64,000 bases of DNA, taken from positions 124,001-188,000 of the forward strand of contig NZ_CP142396.1 of the NCBI RefSeq assembly GCF_035934735.1. The letters are read 5' to 3'. Origin of the DNA: Sedimentibacter sp. MB31-C6. GTDB lineage: Bacteria; Bacillota; Clostridia; Tissierellales; Sedimentibacteraceae. The translations under genes were made by a program, and so were the position numbers. The notes under the pieces were generated by a model. That model did not search any database, was not told the origin of the DNA, and saw only the letters and a list, made by a program, of their open reading frames with translations. Positions 28,635 through 37,815 of this stretch are shown here, in pieces (the first letter of the stretch is position 1; each line of letters begins with the position of its first letter).

Positions 28635-30386
28635 ATGTCATTAGACGGTATTTTTTTAAATAGTATAAAAAATAATTTATATAACAACTTAATCGGTGGG
28701 CGTGTAGATAAAATTTATCAACCCGATAAAAATGAAATAGTTATATCTATAAGAAATGGAGGTGGAAATTTTAAACTTTTATTAACATGTGCAAGTAGCA
28801 ATCCACGTATTCACTTAACAAATGTTACAAGAAAAAATCCTGATCAACCACCAATGTTTTGTATGCTTCTACGAAAACATCTTACAGGAGCTCATATAAT
28901 CGATATAAAACAAATTAATTTTGATAGGATTTTAGAAATAACTTTTGAATGTAAAGACGAACTACAAACTACAATAAATAAATCCATTATTATTGAAATT
29001 ATGGGCAAACACAGTAACATAATTTTCTTGAATACAGAGTCTAAAATAATAATTGATTCTATTAAGAGAGTTGCAGAAAATGTTAGTAGTATAAGACAAA
29101 TATATCCTGGGTTAACTTATATTACACCTCCATTAACTATTAAATTAAATCCTACAAAAATAATAAAAGAGGATTTCATAAACGCAATAAAAAACGCTAA
29201 TGCAGGAGTTTATATATATGATTTTATCTATAAAACCTTCACTGGAATAAGTCCCTTTATCAGTAGAGAAATATGTTTTCTTTCAAAATTAAATGAAAGT
29301 ACATATTTAGGAGAATTAAAAGATGAAGAAATCGAACTACTTTGGCATTCATTTTTTATGATAATGAATAAAATTAAAGAAAGAGATTTTTCATTTCATA
29401 TATATTCAGATGAGAATTTTAACAATTTTGGATTCTATTGCTTTGATTTAGAATGTCTTAACACCTATGATAAAAAGACTTTTGAAAATCCCGGTGACTT
29501 ATTAGATACTTATTATTATGAACAAGATAATAAAAATAAAATAAAACAAAGAGTATCAAGTTTAGTAAAAAGTTTGAATACAAAAATTGACCGAGATAAA
29601 AAAAAGGTTGAAAAGCAAAGAAATGAACTATTAAATGCCGAAAACAGAGAAAAATATAAAATATATGGTGAATTAATTTTAGCTAATTTACATATTGTAC
29701 CTGAAAATAACAAACTCAAGGTTATAAATTACTATGATTCTGAACAAAAGCATATTTATATTCCACTAAATCCTAGACTTAATTTAACACAAAACAGTCA
29801 AAAATTTTTTAAAAGATATAATAAACTTAAAAAAGCAGAAGAAGAACTTCTAAAGCTAATAGATTCATCACTAAATGAAATACGGTATTTGGAAAATGTT
29901 CTATTCTCTATTGAAGAATGTGAAACAATAGAAGACTTAAATGATATTTACAAAGAACTAATAAGTGAAGGTTTTATGAAAAAAAAGAGTAAATATAAAA
30001 AAACCAAGGAGCAAAAGCCGAATATATTGACTTATATGTCATCTGAAGGTCATGAAATAATGGTTGGAAAAAATAACTTACAAAATGATTTTTTAACATT
30101 CAAATTAGGTAAAAAAGATGATTTTTGGTTCCATGCTAAAAACATACCTGGTTCTCATGTAATTTTGAAAACTAATAATGAGGAATTGACAGATGAGGAA
30201 TATGTAGAAGCAGCAAAAGTTGCAGCATTTTACAGTAAAGGCAAAAATTCAAGTAGTGTTGAAGTTGACTATACTAAAAAAATAAATGTAAAAAAACCTT
30301 CTAATTCAAAACCAGGATTTGTAATATATGATACAAATTTTTCTATGTTAGTTAATCCTGATATATCATCTGTTAAATTAAAGTAA
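28635..30386 (+). CDS. rqcH: RqcH, NFACT-family ribosome-associated quality control protein
   Basis: 583 aa. NFACT-N domain at the start, a coiled-coil middle (~310-450), and an NFACT-R domain with DFWFHAKNIPGSHVIL near 490-510. Residues D97 and R98 (in NFDRILEI) correspond in position to the pair needed for tRNA-Ala recruitment in Bacillus subtilis RqcH, so it probably adds alanine tails to stalled nascent chains on free 50S subunits. SD AAAGGAGG. The gene is alone on the plus strand. Tails of this kind are degraded by ClpXP, also encoded in this window. Confidence 0.93.
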   Translation: MSLDGIFLNSIKNNLYNNLIGGRVDKIYQPDKNEIVISIRNGGGNFKLLLTCASSNPRIHLTNVTRKNPDQPPMFCMLLRKHLTGAHIIDIKQINFDRILEITFECKDELQTTINKSIIIEIMGKHSNIIFLNTESKIIIDSIKRVAENVSSIRQIYPGLTYITPPLTIKLNPTKIIKEDFINAIKNANAGVYIYDFIYKTFTGISPFISREICFLSKLNESTYLGELKDEEIELLWHSFFMIMNKIKERDFSFHIYSDENFNNFGFYCFDLECLNTYDKKTFENPGDLLDTYYYEQDNKNKIKQRVSSLVKSLNTKIDRDKKKVEKQRNELLNAENREKYKIYGELILANLHIVPENNKLKVINYYDSEQKHIYIPLNPRLNLTQNSQKFFKRYNKLKKAEEELLKLIDSSLNEIRYLENVLFSIEECETIEDLNDIYKELISEGFMKKKSKYKKTKEQKPNILTYMSSEGHEIMVGKNNLQNDFLTFKLGKKDDFWFHAKNIPGSHVILKTNNEELTDEEYVEAAKVAAFYSKGKNSSSVEVDYTKKINVKKPSNSKPGFVIYDTNFSMLVNPDISSVKLK

Positions 30387-30392
30387 GCACTA

Positions 30393-30422
30393 TTAAAGAG
30401 CCTTAATTTTAAGGCTCTTTAA
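30393..30422. terminator. Bidirectional terminator between rqcH and pyrR
   Basis: A 30-nt perfect palindrome with 14-nt arms, core AAAGAGCC/GGCTCTTT, fills the space between the convergent rqcH and pyrR stop codons. It has A/T runs on both flanks. Confidence 0.75.
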
Positions 30423-30974
<552 letters not shown>

Positions 30975-31883
30975 TTATTGCTTCTCTATTATTCTTAATA
31001 CTTTTTTAAAGTAATCTGGTAATTCCGAATCAAATTCCATATATTTTTTCGTTGTTGGATGATTGAATCCAAGGATTTTAGAATGAAGCAACTGACCTTT
31101 TAATTTAAATTTATTCGTTTTGCATCCATATACATCATCGCCAACTACGGGATGACCTATATATTTCATATGCACTCTAATTTGATGTGTTCTGCCAGTT
31201 TCAAGTTTTAACTTAACTAATGTATACTTTCCGTAGCGTTTTAAAACCCAAAAGTTAGTTATTGCTTCTTTACTGTTTTTCTTTGTAACTGTACGTTTTT
31301 TTCTATCTTTCTCATTTCTTCCTAATGGAGCATTTATAATTCCATTATCTTCTTTTATATTTCCTTCAACCAAAGCATAATAAATCCTATAAATAGAATG
31401 TTCCTTTAAGCAATTAGCTAAATAATTATGCGATTTGTCATTTTTTGCAACCAACATAAGTCCTGAGGTATTTTTATCTAGTCGATGAACAATTCCTGGT
31501 CTCATAACTCCATTAATTGATGATAAATTCTTTAAATGAAACATTAATCCATTCACTAAAGTACCTGTATAATGACCTGGAGCTGGATGAACTACCATGC
31601 CTTGAGTTTTATTAACTACAACTAAATCTTCATCTTCATAAATTATATCTAAATCTATATTTTCAGCCTTTACATCAAGAATTTCTGGTTCAGGTATAAT
31701 CATTTTTATAATTTCATTTTTTTTTATTTTATAATTTGATTTTATATTTTTTTCATTAACCGTAACATTTCCATCCTCAATAATTTTCTGAATAGAATTC
31801 CTAGACATATCTTGTAATTTACTTGATAAATAAGAATCTATTCTTTCACCAACAGTATCTGAAATCAATATTATTTCATTCAT
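30975..31883 (-). CDS. rluD: RluD-family 23S rRNA pseudouridine synthase (YlyB-like)
   Basis: 302 aa. N-terminal S4 domain (YLSSKLQDMSRNSIQKII), then the catalytic motif HRLDKNTSGLMLVAK with the nucleophilic Asp, and GRTHQIRVHM. The exact uridine target cannot be fixed by sequence, so the symbol is by family. Its 5' end overlaps lspA by 8 bp. Confidence 0.9.
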   Translation of the reverse strand: MNEIILISDTVGERIDSYLSSKLQDMSRNSIQKIIEDGNVTVNEKNIKSNYKIKKNEIIKMIIPEPEILDVKAENIDLDIIYEDEDLVVVNKTQGMVVHPAPGHYTGTLVNGLMFHLKNLSSINGVMRPGIVHRLDKNTSGLMLVAKNDKSHNYLANCLKEHSIYRIYYALVEGNIKEDNGIINAPLGRNEKDRKKRTVTKKNSKEAITNFWVLKRYGKYTLVKLKLETGRTHQIRVHMKYIGHPVVGDDVYGCKTNKFKLKGQLLHSKILGFNHPTTKKYMEFDSELPDYFKKVLRIIEKQ

Positions 31884-32352
31884 TCAATCCACTCTTTTCA
31901 AATTTATTAAAAAGTATTAATATTACCATTAGGAATGAACCAACAACTACAAAACTATCTGCAAAATTAAACACTGGAAAATTATATATATTACCAAATC
32001 TCACATCAATAAAATCAACAACATATCCCAATTTTATTCTATCAACAAAATTACCAATTGCTCCTCCTCCAATTAATGTTATTGATAGTCTAGACAACAT
32101 CGTAATATTTTTAAACTTAATAAAAATATATAGCAATATTGACATCATAACTATTGTTGCAATAACAAAAAACCAAAGTTGATTTTGTAGTATTCCAAAA
32201 GCTGCCCCCCGATTTTCTACATAAGACAACATTAAAAAATCTCCTATTATTTTTATAGAACTACCATCCTTTAACACATTGACCGCCCACAACTTAGTAA
32301 TTTGATCAATGAAAATAGAAAATATAAAAACAACACCAAAAAATATATTCAT
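31876..32352 (-). CDS. lspA: Lipoprotein signal peptidase (signal peptidase II)
   Basis: 158 aa, four-helix membrane aspartyl protease that cleaves prolipoprotein signal peptides. The family boxes are visible: NRGAAFG, GGAIGNFVDRI with one catalytic Asp, and FNFADSFVVVG with the other. The ATG at 32352 has GAGAGG upstream; the frame opens 11 codons earlier without an SD. Confidence 0.95.
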   Translation of the reverse strand: MNIFFGVVFIFSIFIDQITKLWAVNVLKDGSSIKIIGDFLMLSYVENRGAAFGILQNQLWFFVIATIVMMSILLYIFIKFKNITMLSRLSITLIGGGAIGNFVDRIKLGYVVDFIDVRFGNIYNFPVFNFADSFVVVGSFLMVILILFNKFEKSGLNE

Positions 32353-32432
32353 AATTATTTCCTCTCTTTTGCAATTAACAACCACTTATCAGCTATCGTT
32401 TCATAAATGTTCAAAATTATATATATAATTAA

Positions 32433-33218
32433 CTAAACATAATGTTTTATTTCAATTTTATGCTTACCACTTTTTGTAACACCTAAGTATCTATGAACTT
32501 TAAATCTACCATATTTGCTTATTGAAATAATGTCACATTCTTTTATATTTTTAGAAATTCTATCCTCTACTTGCCAATTAATTTTAACATGACCTGATTT
32601 AATAATATTACATGCTAACTCTCTGGATTTATTAATTAAGTTTTTTACTAAATTATCAAGTCTCATGGAAGAAATATTAATTGTCAATAATATATGTTCC
32701 TGTTCTTTAAAATTAATATCATTTATGTCTATACTTTCCGTTTCAATTTTATTATGACCAATTTTGTCTAAATTGAAAATTATATAATCTAATATATCTC
32801 TATGAATAACAATATCAGCATAGTCTTCATATACAAAGATATCACCAGTCTTGCTTCTATCTATACCTAATGACATTATTGTTCCTAAATAATCTTTATG
32901 ACTTAAATCCCTAAATTTAGACTTATTCTTTATTCTTAATCCTGTAATAAATTCACTTTCATCAATGTTTTCGAAATAACTAGGTGCGAAAATGAAAACT
33001 TTCCTCTCACCATCTTCAAATGAGGGGAAAAGTTCAAAATTAATATCATAATATTTAATAATAGGTAAACTTAATTCTGCCACATAAGGATTGATAAATT
33101 CCGTTGTGGCAGAGACATAGTTTTTTTCTACATAAGCTGCTTTATCAGCTATTTTTTTTACTGTAACTTTCGTTTCTTCATCTTTTATATAATCATAATA
33201 TTTTTCAATATTTTTCAT
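32433..33218 (-). CDS. ylmH: YlmH-family S4-domain RNA-binding protein
   Basis: 261 aa. The C-terminal S4 domain (SSMRLDNLVKNLINKSRELACNII...GHVKINW) follows a YlmH-type N-terminal region (SLGIDRSKTGDIFV). It sits in the sepF-yggT-ylmH cell-division cluster. Bacillus YlmH binds stalled 50S complexes in an RqcH-independent quality-control path, an interesting link to rqcH here. SD GGAG. Confidence 0.9.
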   Translation of the reverse strand: MKNIEKYYDYIKDEETKVTVKKIADKAAYVEKNYVSATTEFINPYVAELSLPIIKYYDINFELFPSFEDGERKVFIFAPSYFENIDESEFITGLRIKNKSKFRDLSHKDYLGTIMSLGIDRSKTGDIFVYEDYADIVIHRDILDYIIFNLDKIGHNKIETESIDINDINFKEQEHILLTINISSMRLDNLVKNLINKSRELACNIIKSGHVKINWQVEDRISKNIKECDIISISKYGRFKVHRYLGVTKSGKHKIEIKHYV

Positions 33219-33231
33219 GTTTTCTCCACAG

Positions 33232-33483
33232 CTATATTATTGATTGTAATATATTCAAAAGAACAAAAGCCAATATAGGAGAAAAGTCAAACATTCCCAT
33301 GCCTAATCCTAGTTTATCTAAAATTGCCCTGCAAGGTGCCAATATTGGCTCAGTCATCTGATAAATAAAGTAGGCTATTCTTGAAGATTGTAGGGTTGGG
33401 AAAAATGATAATAGTACTCTCACCAATATTAAAGAATCAATAATTCTAAATAATATACTGAGAGATAATCTTATTAAATACAT
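33232..33483 (-). CDS. YggT-family membrane protein
   Basis: 83 aa with two hydrophobic segments and the family signatures RVLLSFFPTL and YQMTEPILAPCRAIL. It lies between sepF and ylmH, the conserved place. The role is unknown; a cell-division or osmotic function has been proposed for the family. AAGGAG precedes the ATG. Confidence 0.88.
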   Translation of the reverse strand: MYLIRLSLSILFRIIDSLILVRVLLSFFPTLQSSRIAYFIYQMTEPILAPCRAILDKLGLGMGMFDFSPILAFVLLNILQSII

Positions 33484-33492
33484 ATATGCTCC

Positions 33493-33933
33493 TTACTTGC
33501 TGTAATAAAAATTCCTTTCAAATCTATCACTTAAACGGCCATCAATTTGCACATTACAAGGTGCGATAACAAATATTCCATTAGATACCTTTTGTATACT
33601 TGCTTCTAATGCATATACAGCTCCCTTAATAAATTCGAATACTTGTTTTTGATCTTCTAGTTCCATTTCCTCAATATTAAGAACTACAACCTTACGATTT
33701 TTCAGTTCATCAACTGCTTTAGTACAGTCTTCGTACTTTTCTGGCTCACATATAAAGACTTTCATATCAGTGTTAGAATGAACCTTTATTACATTATTTT
33801 TCTTTGAATAGGCTTCCAATCTTTCTGGTTTGCTGTTTTCATATCTCGCATCAACAGCATCCTCCTCATCATATTCTTCATCATCATACTCAGTAATACC
33901 AATAAAATCCTTAACCTTATCCATTACTCCCAT
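33493..33933 (-). CDS. sepF: Cell division protein SepF
   Basis: 146 aa. An N-terminal amphipathic membrane-binding helix (MGVMDKVKDFIG) leads to an acidic linker and the SepF globular domain (about 55-140, with NRKVVVLNIEEM and FVIAPCNVQI). It bundles FtsZ filaments and tethers them to the membrane. The ATG at 33933 has AAGGAGG upstream; the longer frame would overlap yggS. It begins 1 bp after the yggS stop. Confidence 0.93.
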   Translation of the reverse strand: MGVMDKVKDFIGITEYDDEEYDEEDAVDARYENSKPERLEAYSKKNNVIKVHSNTDMKVFICEPEKYEDCTKAVDELKNRKVVVLNIEEMELEDQKQVFEFIKGAVYALEASIQKVSNGIFVIAPCNVQIDGRLSDRFERNFYYSK

Positions 33934-33934
33934 T

Positions 33935-34639
33935 TTAGTTTTCCTCCTTATAATTTCTTGCTCCAAATATAGCTGTTCCAATTCTAACTATATTCGAGCC
34001 TTCTTCGATAGCAATTTCAAAATCATTTGTCATACCCATTGATAAATATTTCATGTTAGTATTTTTAATTTTCATTTTAGAAATATCATCATAAATTTCT
34101 TTCATTTTTTTAAAAACCCATCTAATTTCTTCAGGATTTTCACAATAAGGTGCAACTGTCATAAGCCCTAAAATTTCTATGTTGTCATATTGTTCTAATT
34201 CTTTAACAAAGGAACGAACATTTTCAGAATTTATTCCGAATTTGCTCTCTTCTTCGCCAATGTTAAGTTCAATTAAAACCTTAGCTGTTAAATTATGTTG
34301 TTTGGCTCTCTTATTAATTTCGTTGGCTAAATCTTTACTTTCAACAGAATGAATAAGCTCAACCTTATCTATTATGTATTTCACCTTATTTTTTTGTAAA
34401 TGTCCAATCATATGCCAATTTAAGTTATAATCAGACAGTGTTTCATATTTACTTACTAATTCTTGGACTCTGTTTTCTCCGAGATTTGAAATTCCCCCTT
34501 CTATTGCTTCCTTCGCTTTATCAGCATTGACCGTTTTAGATACTGCAATAACTTTTATATCATCAGCTTTTCTACCAGATTTTTCTGCTGCTTTAGCTAC
34601 TCTTTGAAATATATCGCTAATATTTTCTTTAATACTCAC
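33935..34639 (-). CDS. YggS/PROSC-family pyridoxal phosphate homeostasis protein
   Basis: 234 aa TIM-barrel PLP carrier. The PLP lysine is in VIAVSKTVNADKA, and later motifs GENRVQE, WHMIGHLQKNKVK, GLMTVAPY and LSMGMTNDFEIAI(E)EG are typical. The start is a GTG at 34639 with GGAGG 6 nt upstream; the frame is open further, but the ATGs there lack ribosome sites and fall in the next gene. It lies upstream of sepF as in most Firmicutes. Confidence 0.93.
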   Translation of the reverse strand: MSIKENISDIFQRVAKAAEKSGRKADDIKVIAVSKTVNADKAKEAIEGGISNLGENRVQELVSKYETLSDYNLNWHMIGHLQKNKVKYIIDKVELIHSVESKDLANEINKRAKQHNLTAKVLIELNIGEEESKFGINSENVRSFVKELEQYDNIEILGLMTVAPYCENPEEIRWVFKKMKEIYDDISKMKIKNTNMKYLSMGMTNDFEIAIEEGSNIVRIGTAIFGARNYKEEN

Positions 34640-34649
34640 CTCAAGCCTC

Positions 34650-35906
34650 CTATTTTGCAATTTGTCCCTCATATACATTTTCTGGTTCAATTATTACTTT
34701 ATCAAAAATCTTTATAGTGTAATATGTATTATCATCTATATTAATTGTTCTTCTTTCTTTTTCACTTACATAACTTCCTATTGAAACCACAGTATACGTA
34801 TCATCCTGACCTAATATTTCAACAGGGAAAAATTTAATTATATTACTTGCATCCTCAATATAAACACCTGTTATGCCGTCCTTTTGAGTTATAGCTTTTG
34901 TTTTTATTTTTATACCCTCATGAATATCTGTAATAAGTTCTATATCTATATATCTTTTATCATAAATTTTATAAAAATAATCATCAAAGTATAATATTAA
35001 TACCGATTCTTCACTACCATAATTAATTTTTTCAATATAACCCCATACTTCGTGTTGAGTACCATCATATAAAATTCTCGTTTTAATATACTTATTTTCA
35101 TTAAATAATTTAGCATATTCGTTATCTACAGTTATAGTTATGTAATAGTTAAAATTACGAATTATTTTATATAGATTGTCTCCTTTGAAAATTTCTTGTT
35201 TCTGGCTACTATCTGTTAATGTATAGTCTTTTTTAATTGTCGTACTAGGTGTCATGTCTAATACATTTTCATATCTATAAACATCTTCTAACCCATCAAT
35301 TTTATATGTAATAATACCAGGTTGTGCCGAATAATATGGTATTTTATTAGTTTCAATACTTTTACTTAAATTATCCTTCATAGATTCAAGTTGTTCAACA
35401 TCATAATCCTCATACTTATTGTCTGAAAAAACCATTACCCCATTATTATTTACTTGTCCAAAAATCTTATACATATTTTCTATATCATCATTTAAAATAC
35501 TTGATTGTATCTCTAATTGATAAGTTGTTATATCTTCACTAGACAATTTTTGACCTTGAGGCATAAGACCTTTATTATTTTTTAAATCTATTACATTTTG
35601 CAATTCAGTAATTTGACTATTTATTTGAGTTGCATTTAAATCAGAGTTTAATTCTGCTACCAAATCGCCTTCTTTTATCTTATCTCCGTCTTCATGATAA
35701 TATGTTACATTACCATCTAAGTTTGCGCTGTAAACCTCTTCATCTTTAACAACAATTCCATTAGCTTTAATTATATCTTCTAAGGTGCCTATCTCTGCAA
35801 CTATAGTTTCTGCAGAACCATTGCTGTTTTGAAAAATATATAAAACAATGCACACTGTGACAAAAGAAAAGAAAAAATTTTTTATACCAAAGTTTCTTCT
35901 TGACAT
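34650..35906 (-). CDS. HlyD-like membrane-anchored protein of unknown role
   Basis: 418 aa. An N-terminal membrane helix (NFFFSFVTVCIVLYIF) is followed by a lipoyl/barrel-sandwich half (IVAEIGTLEDIIKANGIVV, DGDKIKEGDLVAEL), a helical hairpin of ~80 residues, the other half, and a C-terminal beta-barrel-like region. This is the layout of HlyD/RND periplasmic adaptors, but no transporter gene is nearby. The ATG at 35906 has GGAGG 10 nt upstream. It precedes yggS-sepF, so a part in division or envelope assembly is possible; this is inference. Confidence 0.7.
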   Translation of the reverse strand: MSRRNFGIKNFFFSFVTVCIVLYIFQNSNGSAETIVAEIGTLEDIIKANGIVVKDEEVYSANLDGNVTYYHEDGDKIKEGDLVAELNSDLNATQINSQITELQNVIDLKNNKGLMPQGQKLSSEDITTYQLEIQSSILNDDIENMYKIFGQVNNNGVMVFSDNKYEDYDVEQLESMKDNLSKSIETNKIPYYSAQPGIITYKIDGLEDVYRYENVLDMTPSTTIKKDYTLTDSSQKQEIFKGDNLYKIIRNFNYYITITVDNEYAKLFNENKYIKTRILYDGTQHEVWGYIEKINYGSEESVLILYFDDYFYKIYDKRYIDIELITDIHEGIKIKTKAITQKDGITGVYIEDASNIIKFFPVEILGQDDTYTVVSIGSYVSEKERRTINIDDNTYYTIKIFDKVIIEPENVYEGQIAK

Positions 35907-36105
35907 TCTTTCTTTGCCTCCACAATTCATTGATATAATATTATGTTAAAGTAGCCTTCTTAGAATGTTAGGTTATAATATTATAACATGGATTTAATTT
36001 GTATTGCAAGGAATATATACTTAATTTCTAATAATATTACACCATTTTTATATAAAATAATATAAAAATATGACAAATTACTATTTATAGTATTCGAAAA
36101 AATAC

Positions 36106-36135
36106 AAAAAAAAAAGGGTGTCATTATGACATCCC
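36106..36135 (-). terminator. Intrinsic terminator of spoIVA
   Basis: A hairpin of GGGATGTCAT with ATGACACCC (one bulged base, 36116-36135) is followed on the minus strand by ten T. It starts 11 bp after the spoIVA stop. Confidence 0.85.
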
Positions 36136-36145
36136 AATTTTTCCC

Positions 36146-37624
36146 TTAAATTATTAAGAATATTATACTTCCTGAACCGTCATTTACAATTTTTTCAATA
36201 GTCTTTTTAAGTTTTTTTCTTGCATTTTCTGGCATAGCAGTTAATTTAGATTCAAGCTGTTCCTCAACTAAGCTATATAAAGTTTTGCCAAATATTTCAG
36301 CATCCCAAATACATTGAGGATTATCTTTACTTTGCTCTATAAGATGATTCATTAAATCTTCACTTTGAATCTTACTTCCTATAACAGGTGATACTTCTGT
36401 ATTTAAACTTGCATTAAAGATATGCAGAGACGGTGCCTGTGCTTTAATTTTAATACCATATCTGCTACCTTCTTTAAACACTTCTGGTTTATCAATTATC
36501 ATGTCAGAAATACCAGGTGTTACATAACCGTATCCTTTATTTCTTGCATCATTAATAGCATCTTCTACTCTTCTATATTCATCTTTTGCGCTTGCTAAAT
36601 CACCAATAAGTTTCAATATTTGATGCTCTCCAGTAATTTCCTCACCAGATAATTCACTTATAACTTTATAATAATAAGAATCATCTATATCAATTCTCAT
36701 ATTGATACTACCTTTGCCTAACTCTATATCTTTTACATAGAAATCTTCCACATAATCATTATCATCAGAAAAGATTTTCGTAGCATCAAAATCGCTAATC
36801 TTATAGCAACTATCAAAATCTTCTTTTAAAACTTGAATTAAGTCATGTTTTAATGTATAGTCATAAGTCAACCCATCAAACCACTTAGGCAAATCGACAT
36901 TAATTTCTTTTATTGGAAATTCATAAAGCACATCTTCAAGTACATTTTCTATATCTTCAGTTTTTAAATTTAAGCAGTCCACAATTTGTACGGGAGCTTC
37001 ATATTTTTCATTTAATTGTGAAGCCAATGCAACGGTATTTTCGTTTTGCGGCTGTGTAGTATTTAAAATAATTACAAATGGTTTGTTTATTTCTTTAAGC
37101 TCTTTTACCACTCTTTCTTCAGCTGTAATATAGTTGTCTCTATTTAAGTCCGTTATACTTCCATCTGTCGTAACTAATACTCCTATTGTTGAATGTTCTT
37201 TTATAACTTTTCTTGTTCCAATTTCTGCTGCTTCAGCAAATGGTATAGGAGCCTCATTCCAAGGAGTGCTTACAAGTCTAGGAATTTCACCCTCCATATT
37301 TCCAATTGCACCTGGTATCATATAACCTACACAATCAATAAGTCTTAAATTTGCATTTATATTATCTTTAAATGTTACTTTTACTGCCTCACCAGGAACA
37401 AATTTAGGTTCCGTAGTCGTAACAGTTTTGCCTGTACCGCTTTGAGGCATTTCATCTTTAGCTCTTTCCCTTATGTACTCATCCTCAATATTTGGAAGCA
37501 TTACATTTTCAGAAAATTTTCTAATAAATGTTGACTTACCTGTTCTAACTGGACCAACAATTCCTAAATATATTTCGCCCTTTGTTCTTCTAGCTATATC
37601 TTCATATATATCTAAATTAGTAAT
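36146..37624 (-). CDS. spoIVA: Stage IV sporulation protein A, ATPase of the spore coat basement layer; ATT start
   Basis: 492 aa if started at the ATT at 37624. SpoIVA polymerises on the forespore surface using ATP and anchors coat assembly. The frame upstream of the first ATG (37501) stays open and encodes 41 residues (ITNLDIYEDIARRTKGE..., then the P-loop GPVRTGKST) that the family requires. No ATG, GTG or TTG is in frame before the upstream stop. GGGAGG lies 7 nt before the ATT. Starting at 37501 would delete the Walker A. The total of 492 aa equals the Bacillus subtilis SpoIVA length as I recall it. In the C-terminal part only general family similarity is seen. It has its own terminator. 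Confidence 0.92.
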   Translation of the reverse strand: MTNLDIYEDIARRTKGEIYLGIVGPVRTGKSTFIRKFSENVMLPNIEDEYIRERAKDEMPQSGTGKTVTTTEPKFVPGEAVKVTFKDNINANLRLIDCVGYMIPGAIGNMEGEIPRLVSTPWNEAPIPFAEAAEIGTRKVIKEHSTIGVLVTTDGSITDLNRDNYITAEERVVKELKEINKPFVIILNTTQPQNENTVALASQLNEKYEAPVQIVDCLNLKTEDIENVLEDVLYEFPIKEINVDLPKWFDGLTYDYTLKHDLIQVLKEDFDSCYKISDFDATKIFSDDNDYVEDFYVKDIELGKGSINMRIDIDDSYYYKVISELSGEEITGEHQILKLIGDLASAKDEYRRVEDAINDARNKGYGYVTPGISDMIIDKPEVFKEGSRYGIKIKAQAPSLHIFNASLNTEVSPVIGSKIQSEDLMNHLIEQSKDNPQCIWDAEIFGKTLYSLVEEQLESKLTAMPENARKKLKKTIEKIVNDGSGSIIFLII

Positions 37625-37752
37625 ATTAATCCCTCCCCCTAAAAATATGCACTTTCGTATACAATTAATTTATATGCCTTTAATTCTATCATTATTACTA
37701 AATATATAAAAAAATATATTATAAAACAATCTATCTACAGCAACTTATAGAA

Positions 37753-37793
37753 TATAAAGCCTTCTATCAAATATATGATAAAAGGCTTTATAA
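37753..37793 (-). terminator. Hairpin downstream of gpsA
   Basis: Inverted repeat TATAAAGCCTT...AAGGCTTTATA, extended inside by ATCA/TGAT with a small internal mismatch. It lies 23 bp after the gpsA stop and before spoIVA. The T-tract is weak. Read-through into spoIVA is possible but not expected if spoIVA is under sporulation control. Confidence 0.5.
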
Positions 37794-37815
37794 TATGATT
37801 TATTCATTTGTAATA

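Noticed and set aside
36146-37501. spoIVA as a 5'-truncated pseudogene or a 451-residue protein
   Set aside because: The missing 41 residues, including the P-loop, are encoded in frame just upstream with a strong ribosome site, so only the start codon is unusual.
37625-37815. Sigma-E promoter of spoIVA
   Set aside because: A -35-like GGCATATA is present about 40 bp before the start, but no matching -10 at the right spacing could be found, so it was not listed.
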